The notes below the pieces were generated by a model, which saw only the letters and a list, made by a program, of their open reading frames with translations, was not told the origin of the DNA and did no database searches. Shown here piece by piece: positions 32,659 through 41,958 of a stretch of 64,000 nt of DNA. The position numbers and the translations under genes are program-made. The stretch is from the NCBI GenBank assembly GCA_027577595.1, contig JANBRJ010000058.1, positions 1 through 64,000 of the forward strand, given 5' to 3'. This DNA comes from Coemansia sp. RSA 487. Lineage: Eukaryota > Kickxellomycota > Kickxellomycetes > Kickxellales > Kickxellaceae. Each line of letters begins with the position of its first letter. The first letter of the stretch is position 1.

Positions 32659-34500
32659 ATGTGTTTTTTGCTTCAAGTGCAGCGTCTGGCAGAGCCGCAG
32701 CCGCCAACCCAAAAGCAGCAGTCTCGTAGGAAACAAGCAGCAGCTGTATGGAATGGGGAGCCGCTGAGCGGACTTGGATACGCATACCCTGCGTGTCCAA
32801 TGTGCTCGAAAAAGATGATCCGTGCACAAGAAGCACAGTGGGCATGCAAGGCGTGCAAAGCCTCAGTAACCGACGTAAGGTGGACATACAGGCTAGGCGT
32901 GCACCTGCTGACTGGGACAAACAGCGCAGTGGCAGCCAGCATCCTAGGCTCCGTGGCTGACGCGTGGTTTGGATGCTCCGCAGCCCAATGGGTGCGTATG
33001 GTTGAGCAGGACGTTGCTCTGATAGTACGCTTGGCCAGCACCTTGGCGCTTGGCGAGCGCCTGGATGAGTCCAGCGTGGCTGGAAAGCTTGCCTCAGACA
33101 CTGCTGCCCTGGTGGATGGCGTGTCGGGGATCTGCGCATCGTATGCGTTGTTTGAGTTCAGAACGCCCTCCTTTCCGCCGCAGCCGCAAGCATGGAAGGG
33201 CGACGCAAGGGCGACGATGAGCCCAACCGTTTCGCGCATCGTGTGTGAGCGCAGCGAGGATGCGAGGTGGATTCCTGTCTCTGCGCTGTGGAAGTACGTT
33301 GTGTTTGAGGCGCTCTGCGCAATGCACCGTCGGTGCGGCGGTAGCAGCGAGCCAGATCAAGCCCCTAGCCTTGCGGAGCTGGAAGGCGCGCTACGCGAGC
33401 TGCGCACCAACGCCGCTGTGTCTGAGATTGCGTGCGCTCTATACCCGCCGCCCTCGCTGACTGCACTCTCGTGTGTCAGCAGCGCATCCGAGGCAAAGGC
33501 TCTGGTTGCTGACAGCAAAGGGATTGTTGATCTATCGTCTAGCCGTACGTGGGAGAGCGTGCAGCTATCGGCATTGTTTGGCTTGCAAGCGGCAGACGTG
33601 GAGGAGGCTGACGAAATGGATGGCCTTCTCGACCACTGCTCGCAGCTCTTCCAGTCATTCACCACCAGCACGAACAGACAAAACATTACTGGTGAGGCAA
33701 TGTCAATGCAGCTATTTGAGGAGAGCATGCACGACGACCAATTGCATAGTATGTTCACTGAATATTCGCAGCAACAGCAGCAAAGTCAGACTCCTTTGGG
33801 TCTTAGTATGTCCACGGCCGCGCTGCTCGGCACAGACATGGAGGGCTTTGCGTCCGGGTCACAGTACTCGACGCCGCCTGCCACGTTTCTGCGCGCGCTC
33901 GAAGCCACGCCCGAAACTATGGCGCGTGACATTAGAAACCACTCGGTAGCAGAGGAGCACCAGGGGCCGTCGAGCCAGATCGAGGTGCTTGCGCCTGAAA
34001 CGCCCGCTACAATCGGTGCCACGTCTGGATCAGATAAACGACGCAGATTTGAGGATCCTAGCAGCCCGATGGACGCGTCGATGTCGCCGTCGCGTCTTCT
34101 TCGTGGACTAGGTGACGTTGTGCCCGCCACGGATCTTGTTTCCAGGTACCGTCGGCTCACCGATCGGGCGACGCCATCAAAGCCGCCGCGGAGTAGCAAG
34201 TCTCGGCACCACAGCCTCCGCCGCTTGACTGAGAGGTCCTTTAGTGCCCTGGGCCCGGGTGCACATATGCAGATACCGGAACCGTTGCCGCTGAAGGAGC
34301 TACCGAAGAACCCAAATCCGCTAGCGGCTGCTAGGTTGGTGGCGGGGAACAATGAGAGGGAAGCAGTGCGGTCGGTGGTTGCAAGTCCAGTAGTAGTTCT
34401 AGCGCCAGAAACACCGGTGGCCAGACCGGTGATACTCAGACCCTTGGTCCTGGTCAAGAGTAACAGCGACGCGAGGAATAGTTATAGCGATAGTGGCTGA
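32659..34500 (+). CDS. RPA-C/DDIAS-like zinc-ribbon OB-fold protein
   Basis: The 613-residue frame opens with a zinc-ribbon OB fold at about residues 40-190: YPACPMCSKKM, then WACKACKASV (C46, C49, C63, C66), then WTYRLGVHLL and ILGSVADAWFGCSAAQWVRMVE. This matches the C-terminal DNA-binding fold of RPA70 and especially the N-terminal domain of vertebrate DDIAS/noxin, whose block reads similarly up to the FFG-x-TA motif. The rest is disordered, Ser/Pro-rich, with a short Gln run near 374 and two copies of VLAPETP (about 435 and 577). DDIAS acts in DNA-damage survival in animals; any such role here is inferred from the domain. The start is uncertain because a splice-acceptor-like sequence lies 24 bases inside the frame. 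Confidence 0.6.
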   Translation: MCFLLQVQRLAEPQPPTQKQQSRRKQAAAVWNGEPLSGLGYAYPACPMCSKKMIRAQEAQWACKACKASVTDVRWTYRLGVHLLTGTNSAVAASILGSVADAWFGCSAAQWVRMVEQDVALIVRLASTLALGERLDESSVAGKLASDTAALVDGVSGICASYALFEFRTPSFPPQPQAWKGDARATMSPTVSRIVCERSEDARWIPVSALWKYVVFEALCAMHRRCGGSSEPDQAPSLAELEGALRELRTNAAVSEIACALYPPPSLTALSCVSSASEAKALVADSKGIVDLSSSRTWESVQLSALFGLQAADVEEADEMDGLLDHCSQLFQSFTTSTNRQNITGEAMSMQLFEESMHDDQLHSMFTEYSQQQQQSQTPLGLSMSTAALLGTDMEGFASGSQYSTPPATFLRALEATPETMARDIRNHSVAEEHQGPSSQIEVLAPETPATIGATSGSDKRRRFEDPSSPMDASMSPSRLLRGLGDVVPATDLVSRYRRLTDRATPSKPPRSSKSRHHSLRRLTERSFSALGPGAHMQIPEPLPLKELPKNPNPLAAARLVAGNNEREAVRSVVASPVVVLAPETPVARPVILRPLVLVKSNSDARNSYSDSG

Positions 34501-35717
34501 AGAAAACCCCCCTTCCTGATCCTTCCTTGAGACATGTCTGATTTGTGATGTATTGATTTGATAAAAAGAATAAAACTGAAGGAAAACGGTTTGGTTGCTT
34601 GGCAGACACGATGTCTTCATGTATCGGGCTCATTTAGATCGGGAATCACAGAAGTATCGCTCTGGATCACCACAGCTTCTTCCCACTTGCTCCAAAATAT
34701 GTTCGTTTTTTGCTAATGTGTACTCACGATAGCTTTCCCTTCCTGCTTAATTTTTTGCAGTGTTGCGATTAATATACCAGCCAGACGGTACTGATACTCA
34801 CAGTGCCGGATATTCCATAAGCATGGTTCTAATTTTTTACTCTTTCCGGACCTACTGTATGACGCATTGCTTGGTTATTCGAACTTTTGACTACGAGAAA
34901 AAATGAATAGCAAGCAATATGTATACAAAAAGCTGTGCAAGGTTGGAAAAGGCGATAAACCGAAAAAGGAAAAAAGTATTTGTCATGGCCTGTTAGACAA
35001 GACAATAAAGTCAATACAAATACGATAATTTAAGTTTCGTTTGTTGTATACAGCTTGCACCATTCTCTGTTGTTTTGCAAAATAAATCTTACAGGATTGC
35101 AACATATTTTTAAGCGCAAAGTGGTAAATACATTTATGTCTCAAAGAAACTAACGAAATTAACTATGTGATTAAGAGAACTTCCAGGAAAACCTTGAGGC
35201 GGCTTTAAAGGAAATGCTTACAGGGGAAAGGCCGAAAGCCTCTGGTTGGAGTACGGAATTGCCAGTGGCAGATGTTAGATCGTTCAACAACGGCCGTGAG
35301 AACCGGAGATGTGCAAGATTTTTTCGGGGAACCGCTGGAGATCGAATCTAGGGCCCTCCGATTGTGGAGCCGCACAAGCCACACCCAAAAGCGGGAACAG
35401 GAAAATTTCCAAACTACTTCCCTTCCCCTTATTCAATCTGATCTGATTTATTAGCGTAAATCAGCGAGTTTGTATTAATTTTGGCAGCTCTGGTAAATTC
35501 GACAATCATATCAGATCACCTGCTTTTGTTTACAATAAATGCTTGTTGACTGTTACTTGCCTGCCAATGTTTTTCTTGTTTCTAAAGAACTTTGTGTTGG
35601 TAATTTTTATTATAAACTATTACTCCCTCTTTGCATTTCTCATTCGATTTTTAGTTTATCACGATACTTTAACCATTCGGGTGCTGTCAGTTGCGTTCAA
35701 CTAGGTTTCAACTTCAA
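34501..35717. other. Intergenic, upstream of FunK1
   Basis: No gene supported; AT-rich, with short frames only. Confidence 0.45.
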
Positions 35718-38372
35718 ATGACCGGCAATAGCAGCAGTGGAGCTGAAGAGCAGCCTGTATCGACGCCAAGACCCAAGCGTAAGATTGAGGTATCTTCTTT
35801 GATAACTCCTGATTCAAAGCGCCCAAAAAAAGACGGCAAAAGAGGTAGGTCATGCCATATAATGCGAGCTAAAATATATTGTCAATACTTGGACAAGTCT
35901 GTTCCTCTGTTGAACGCAACAAAGGAAAGGGCCAATTCCAAAATATGCAGACACTAATAGGCGTTTGCGCGTTCCAACTTTCTAAAACAGTGTCTAGGAG
36001 ATGGAAACGCCAGTCAGACGCCTCGGCGAGCCGACGGGAGTCTACGGCGTGTTTCCGGCCAACAGCAGAGCCCTAAAAATCAATCCACACGCACACCTGT
36101 TAAAGCAAGCACAGGCACATTTCGTTCAACAGGGACACACGGACTGAATAAAAAACAGGTCGAAAAAGCTCTCATAGAAGAAGCAAAGGACCAGATGCGC
36201 GAATATCTTAAACCGGACATTAAAGGCATTGTCGATGTTGCGTCGCCAGGCGATGTCACGGGCAAGAGTGCTGTGACCCGGACGACAAACAGCATTGCCA
36301 AGCTTGTCGATGATCTATTTAGATCCCGGGATTCGCTGGCTAATGATCGTGAAGAAAGGTCAAAGCAGAGTATTAGAGACTGGCTATCTCGAAATTCAAA
36401 ATCGAGAATGACCAAAAAGCTGGTAGACTACCTCTTCAGCTTGTTCTCACAGTTCCAGCGTCTAGTTCCGGTGAAGGGCAAAGCAAGCGGCAGGCGCAGC
36501 AGCAAGGGCAAAGCAGCTGAAAATACAGCGGTGAAAACCGAACGCGATATGTACGATCCAGTCAAATCGTTTGTCAGTTTCATTTCCCAGTGTATCAGGC
36601 TCCAGACTAATCTGAAAACGCCGCCAAAGAGGCTGATCAAGCCGTTTGAAAAGACCGATGTCCGCCCGAAAGATTCAGAATACGACTGGCGCGTTGATAT
36701 TGCATTGAAGTGCGCTTCTCTGAAAGATACGTCGTCATCCCGCTCTGTCCCTAGAAACTCCGCCGTTAAGGACCCAGCTGAGCTAGAGGACAGACCGGAG
36801 CTAGATGAAACGTTTGCCTATATGGAGCTAAAGCGTCACGAGGCGGACATGGATGATGCATATGCGCAGCTGTTCCGCTACACGAAGGAGCTGTATATGG
36901 CGCAGCACGATAGACGCTTTATCTGGGGCATGGTTATGTGCAATACCACCGTCCATGCTTGTATATTTGGTCCCAACTACGCAGCAGCATCTAAGAGCAT
37001 GAGATTGACCATGGGTACGGGACGGAAGGACTTCATACGGTTGTTTGTCAACTGGTCGTTCTGTGATAGCCGTAAGCTAGGATACGATCCGGCCATTAGC
37101 TACGACTACAAGTTACAGTGCCTTGTGATTCAGGCGGATTCAAGCGACAACAAAACAACAAAGACGTTTTACTCTCGCGAAGTGATTGTTTGCGCTGAGC
37201 GGATGTTTGGACGACACACGCGGTGCTTCAAAGCAACAGCCAAGAAACCGTCTCCACCCGACGAAAACGACACGCGGAAGCCTCACGAGCAGATGGACTG
37301 CAACATCTTTATTAAAACCGCCTGGGCCGAGGCTCCCGAGAACGCGGCTGCCGATGGTCGCGACGAGGCAAGGCATCTTGCAGATATTACGGCTAGGCTT
37401 AAAGACATAGCAAGTGTCGAAGGCATGTACCCTAAGCTATACGAGGGCTGCAACAGCGGACGTGTGCGTTTTACAGACCCAGTATCAGGAATCTCGTACG
37501 AGGACACCTCCAAAACAGTGCTGGGTGATGATGTCTGGGGCCAATTGGTTGACAGAAATACCGCACTACGTGTGCACAAACATATGTATACACGGGGAAT
37601 AGGCAAGCCGATAAAGTATATAAAGTCTGTACCCGAGTTCATAATTGTCGCTGCCGATGTAATGCGGTGCCATTGGGAAATCATTGGGAAATGTGATATC
37701 CTTCATCGCGATATATCCGTAAACAACATGCTCGTGCGCAGAAACACCAACGGCGAGGCTCGAGGAATGCTCATCGACTTTGACCATTCAATTGCCATTA
37801 GCAACACAGATGAGCCTGTACATGCCGAGCGCACAGGCACGCTTCAATTCATGAGCATCAGCAACCTCGAAAAGTCCGAATTGAAGCCCACAGCGCTAGA
37901 CGACTGGGAGTCGATACTGTACATCCTATGCTGGGTTGGGACATTCGGATGGAGCAGCAAAACACGCCCGGACAAGACTGGTTCTGGAAAAGCACCCAAG
38001 AAGCTCCACAGATGGCACCAGGGGACTCTCGAGGAGATAGCCGACGCGAAAAGGGCTGATCTTCACGATAAAAAACACTTCCAGAATATCATCTCAGAGT
38101 TCAACCGTGGGCTGAAGAACATCGACCTGCTGTTTGGCTTGGTTGAAAAACTGCGCTATGTACTAATCGATGAACACCCTGATAAACTCCGTGGCGCACT
38201 CAAAGATATGGACATGCAATCCAACACTGAAACTGGGATGCTTGACATTGTAGTTCTCAGTGACCCATTTGAGGAACGCGCTGCAAAATGGAAAGAACTA
38301 TCAGAGTCGCTTCTTACGGTGCTAGAAGATTCTGCACAACAGACAAGAGAACGGCTTAGAAAATATTTTTGA
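35718..38372 (+). CDS. FunK1-family protein kinase, two exons
   Basis: Exon 1 is 35718-35844 (MTGNSSSGAEEQPVSTPRP start), the intron 35845-35997, and exon 2 35998-38372; the spliced frame is 834 codons and joins as KKDGKR-G-DGNASQTP. FunK1 kinases are a fungal-specific group expanded in many lineages. The N-terminal third is basic and disordered. The pre-kinase region includes LKRHEADMDDAYAQLFRYTK and AERMFGRHTRCF. The kinase core has the catalytic loop DILHRDISVNN (about 610-620), LIDFDHSIAI in place of the DFG loop, and the FunK1-typical GTLQFMS...DDWESILYILCW. HRD and Asn are kept, so activity is possible; DFD instead of DFG is normal for this family. The AUG choice rests on the splice model; without it, 36195 is the first ATG of exon 2. 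Confidence 0.8.
35845..35997 (+). other. Predicted intron of the FunK1 gene
   Basis: A 153-base GT-AG intron. The donor is GTAGGT after AAAAGAG, the acceptor TGTCTAG before GAGATG. It interrupts a codon after its first base and restores the downstream frame exactly. CACTAATA at about 35951 is a possible branch site. It is the only clear intron in the window. Confidence 0.7.
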
Positions 38373-38691
38373 TGGTTTTTAAATGTTTTCTGCATTCACA
38401 ATCTAGGAATTCAATATTATTATGACCATGTATTCGACGCCATTAGAAAATACGATATTATAAACATCTGAAGCTGAACTCCACACAAGCTGTAGCATTG
38501 TGTAAATAAAAAATATCTTCAAATTATAACCAGTTAATTATATAAAAACAAGTCGACTCTGATAGCTTCAAATGGCTCAACTTCATGTAGTATTATAATG
38601 GAGTGTTGAGTATGTGTTGCAGTAACGGGTAGAATACCAGATTTAATCGACAGATCTGAGGCTTTTCTCTTCTGCGATTAGACGCTGCTCA

Positions 38692-39233
38692 CACAATGAC
38701 TGTCACACTAGTGATTGTGATAACTATTCGGCTCAGCAGCTTGCAAGCCGAATTGCAATATGATTGACTAGCAAGTCAATCATATTGTTGGATAGCATAT
38801 ATCGTATGCTATCCAATTATCTTAATCATTTTTGTTTAGACTGCTGCGGTTATAAAAAGCCATGATTTATTGTAACAAATGTAAAGGAACTGTAGTTCCG
38901 TCTTTGAACACCCCCGGGCCGTATAGAATCATCACAATGACCAACGAGGGGACATACGGCTTGCTATCAGAGCCTTTTAGTGACGATTAAATAGGAGAAG
39001 AATGGAAGCGTCCATTGAGCACTTCCTCCTCTGTTTCTTTAAGGAGAATAATTTCAATAAACTTTTTAACCTTATAAGGCTCCACTCTTGAGCCAAGGTA
39101 ACGCCCCCTTTGGCAATATATTTGAACGCCAAAGTATCCCTTTGGATAGGAATATTAAAATTATATGAAAAAGATAGAGATTTTATTTACAAAGAAATAA
39201 CGTATTTTCATGATAGGAAAACCCTTTGGTTTT
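38692..39233. repeat. Dense array of short hairpins
   Basis: At least ten inverted repeats follow each other: 9 bp with one mismatch (38692/38711), 8 bp (38726-38733/38746-38753), 14 bp perfect with a 4-base loop (38756-38769/38774-38787), directly abutting 12 bp perfect with a 5-base loop (38788-38799/38805-38816), then GGAACT-GT-AGTTCC (38886), a 7-bp arm pair (38918/38954), AATGGA-AGCG-TCCATT (39001), GGCTC/GAGCC (39078/39090) next to the palindrome CCTTATAAGG, CTTTGGC/GCCAAAG (39108/39128), TATCC-CTTT-GGATA (39135) and AAAACC-CTTT-GGTTTT (39218). No open reading frame covers it. Candidates are a nuclear insertion of mitochondrial DNA rich in hairpin elements, a structured RNA, or a foldback element. 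Confidence 0.75.
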
Positions 39234-39794
39234 ATAGCTATTTTATACATTAATTTTGGAGTCGTTGTATACTGTTGAGAGCTGGTAAAAACAGGTCATT
39301 TTAGCGGGGCTGTGTTACTTGATCTTGATAACGGGTAGTGCACCGTCAACTGCTCATTGTGGTTTCTTCATCCATGGGAACGAATTGCGTGGGATACTCA
39401 TCCTGATCTAGTGTTGCAACATAACATATTACCACTCTCTTTCCAAATGGTTATCTGGGTTCAACATTTTCTGCTATTATCAGTAATAAGAATTGAGTAA
39501 TTCGTTTAACGATTGCACAACTGTTTAAACAATAAACGCAATATAATATTTCTATAAGAAACAAGTGCATAAGGCAATTATAGAAAATAAAGAGCGAAAT
39601 AATAAGCGGCCAAAACCAGTTGAAGAGAAGAGAAAAAGAGAAACATTTTGTTGTGATGTTGCCAATATGATAAGAAAAAAGCCGGAAAGTAGCAAATAGC
39701 GTGTTTATTAGTTGCTGGGACGTTCGATTTTGTTGCTTTATGTGCCTTTCAGGGTGAATTTCATACTAGTGAAACAGAACCGAGACAAACCCCT
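39234..39794. other. Intergenic
   Basis: AT-rich; no gene or structured element recognised beyond the hairpin array that ends just before it. Confidence 0.45.
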
Positions 39795-40326
39795 ATGCAA
39801 GCTACCATACCCAACGCTGGGTCCGACCCACCTAGGTCTGGACCAGGACCTGACCCACCCGACTCATCGACTTGGGTTACTGTTGTGACAAGAAATCACC
39901 AATGCAACCCTAAGAGGCACCCACAAGCCTGATGGCCATAAAAGGTCCTTGCATCACATCGTTTCAGTGCATACAGGAGTACTAGTCAACGGATAATTCT
40001 CCATGACAGACCAATCGGCTAAACTGGTAGTTTTATCAACTGAAAAAGTCTATTTTGTCTTTACCCTCCCTCCCAAGGAAACCAGAGAAGACGTCCATGC
40101 TGTTCTAGAGGAGTCGGGCATCCCAGCTTCCATCTATGCTTCGATCACAGCCATTCCTCACACGCGCAACAATCACAAGATTCCTCCTCCTCCCCCCATA
40201 ATAGAGCAATATCCTAGACGTGTATCCTCTGGCTTGGTGGGTCAAAGCCGTAGCAGTTTTTTTTTTGGAGGAGCTGGATCAAGGCTAGTTTTATATTCGA
40301 ATACATCTTTCTGTCCCATTCTTTAG
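39795..40326 (+). other. Two short unassigned frames, possible retroelement relic
   Basis: A 45-codon frame at 39795-39932 is rich in Pro, Asp and Gly and ends in an S-T-W-V-T-V-V stretch. A second frame at 40003-40326 opens with a globular-looking segment (STEKVYFVFTLPPKETREDV). The pairing recalls the nucleic-acid-binding first protein of retroelements. No reverse transcriptase, terminal repeats or target-site copies are visible. The second frame runs directly up to TRM10, so part of it may instead be the TRM10 leader. Identity is very uncertain. Confidence 0.2.
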
Positions 40327-40328
40327 AA

Positions 40329-41285
40329 ATGGCACCGCCAGATAGTGAGGAAAAAACAGCTCAGCTCCACCAAAGCACAGTTGGGCTTAAGGAGAAGGAG
40401 GAGAATGAACCTCCTCTGACAAACGAAAGGGAGAAGCTGATCCACAGTGGGCTGAGCGTAGACAAATATGAGCCAAAGACAATCAGCTTGGCCGAGTTCC
40501 AAAAGATGTCGCGGAACCAGCAAAAAAAGCACATGCGGCAGGAGCTATGGGACGCAACGGCCGACGAGTTCAAGGCCAAGAAGCGGCAAAAGAACAAGGA
40601 GAGCAGGAAGCGGCGGCGACAGGAGCAAGCGAAGTCCGTAGTAGATCCAAACGAAAAGGCAATGCAAGCAAAGCGCACCCAGGAACACTCGGGATGCCGT
40701 GTGATAATTGACATGGATTTCGACGACCGCATGGGCGACCATGAGATCCGGTCCGTGTGCTCGCAAGTGGGTCGCTGCTACGCAGCCAACCGGCAAGCGC
40801 AAGCGCCCGTTGATTTGCATATCACTCGGCTGCACGGCAAGGGCAAGGATCGGTTTGACACTGCGATGGCTCAGCACCACAACTGGGACCCCCAGTACAT
40901 TAGCATGGAGGACTCAGAGTACATTGAGCTGTTTGCCAAGGATCAGCTCGTGTACTTGACCGCCGACTCGCCTAACGTTATCGAGTCGCTGGACCCCCTG
41001 AAGGCATATGTCATTGGCGGGATCGTCGATAAGAACAGGTACCCGCGGCTGACTCTGGACAAGGCTGACGCACAGGGCATCACACATGCGCAACTGCCTA
41101 TTGGCAAATATGTGCGCATGTCGACTAGAAAAATCATGACTGTGAACCAGATCTTTGAGATGCTGCTCAAGTTCCTGGAGCTTGGGGACTGGGAGAAGGC
41201 GTTCCTTGAAATTATCCCGCACCGCAAGTTCAAGGAAGGCGATAAATCCAAGGCAGCGGAAGGTAGCTCCGATGATGTTGATTAG
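40329..41285 (+). CDS. TRM10: tRNA (guanine-9-N1)-methyltransferase
   Basis: Trm10 is a SPOUT-fold methyltransferase that adds a methyl group to N1 of G9 in tRNAs, using S-adenosylmethionine. The 318-residue product has a basic, Lys/Arg-rich N-terminal extension (KKRQKNKESRKRRRQEQ, about 84-100), then the fold starting VIIDMDFDDRM (about 125-135). The cofactor knot contains YVIGGIVDKNRYPRLTLDKA (about 227-246), with Asp234 at the position of the proposed general base, and IGKYVRMSTRKIMTVNQIFEML. Length and order agree with the cytosolic/nuclear fungal enzyme. It converges on PET117 with a 94-bp gap. No intron. Confidence 0.92.
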   Translation: MAPPDSEEKTAQLHQSTVGLKEKEENEPPLTNEREKLIHSGLSVDKYEPKTISLAEFQKMSRNQQKKHMRQELWDATADEFKAKKRQKNKESRKRRRQEQAKSVVDPNEKAMQAKRTQEHSGCRVIIDMDFDDRMGDHEIRSVCSQVGRCYAANRQAQAPVDLHITRLHGKGKDRFDTAMAQHHNWDPQYISMEDSEYIELFAKDQLVYLTADSPNVIESLDPLKAYVIGGIVDKNRYPRLTLDKADAQGITHAQLPIGKYVRMSTRKIMTVNQIFEMLLKFLELGDWEKAFLEIIPHRKFKEGDKSKAAEGSSDDVD

Positions 41286-41379
41286 GCGTGTTTTTTTTAA
41301 TAATCTAGACAAGAATCAAAAGCTGCTTAATAAGCATTATAAAGAGTTTAGGATCCGGAGGTATATGAATGAATCACTG

Positions 41380-41619
41380 CTACTTTTCCTGCTGCTCGTG
41401 CTTCACGTCTGGCTGGTCCTTGACAAGCTGTGCGTGGAGGGCTCGTGTTTCGTCATACTCGCGGATGTTCTGTGCGCGCTGGGCCCTGCGCTCCTGGTCG
41501 CGGATCACGCCCTGGTACATGGACTCGCGCTCAAACTCTTGTGACTTGTGGACAAACCAGATGGTGCCTGCGGCAAACAGACACGAGCATGCAAAAGTCA
41601 CTTTGGCAGCCTTTGACAT
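41380..41619 (-). CDS. PET117: Cytochrome c oxidase assembly factor Pet117
   Basis: This 79-residue protein begins MSKAAKVTFACSCLFAAGTIWFVHKSQEFERESMYQGVIRD, closely matching the Pet117 pattern (MS-x-A/S-SK start, one N-terminal membrane-like helix, VH-x-x-Q, then GVIRD). The rest is a charged coiled coil rich in Glu, Gln and Arg. Pet117 acts in the mitochondrial matrix at the inner membrane, with Cox15, in heme a supply for complex IV. Its length lies close to human PET117. It faces the LisH-WD40 gene head to head across 339 bp, which likely holds both promoters. Confidence 0.85.
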   Translation of the reverse strand: MSKAAKVTFACSCLFAAGTIWFVHKSQEFERESMYQGVIRDQERRAQRAQNIREYDETRALHAQLVKDQPDVKHEQQEK

Positions 41620-41958
41620 TCTTCGTGCAATAAATAAATTTGGAAATGTGAAAATAAAGAAAGAGTGACTGGGGGGTTATCTAATAAAAGTGAAAGTTTC
41701 TTGATCAGCATAATATTTTTAGGATTAGGCAAGCCTTTCGCTTTTTTTTCATTTTTCTTGATGACTATCCCCTTTTTACGTCATTTCCTTTCCTTTCCTT
41801 TCCTTTTCTTCCTTTTTTTTCCCAACGCTTCTTGTGTTCTCTTTATCTTGTTCAACATTTGTAATTCTCGCATCCTTTGTATTATTTAGACTAGGCCATC
41901 AAAACGCATTTACGTGTGGTAATCGAACGGGGCTGAGGAAGGGAGAGCTTTATGCGAA
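41620..41958. promoter_or_regulatory. Shared intergenic promoter region of PET117 and the LisH-WD40 gene
   Basis: A 339-bp divergent region with a (TTTCC)n-type pyrimidine tract at 41785-41820. No specific factor site identified. Confidence 0.4.

Noticed and set aside
35221-35380. Possible tRNA, because of a GATCGAATC stretch
   Set aside because: No matching A box, acceptor stem or cloverleaf could be folded around it.
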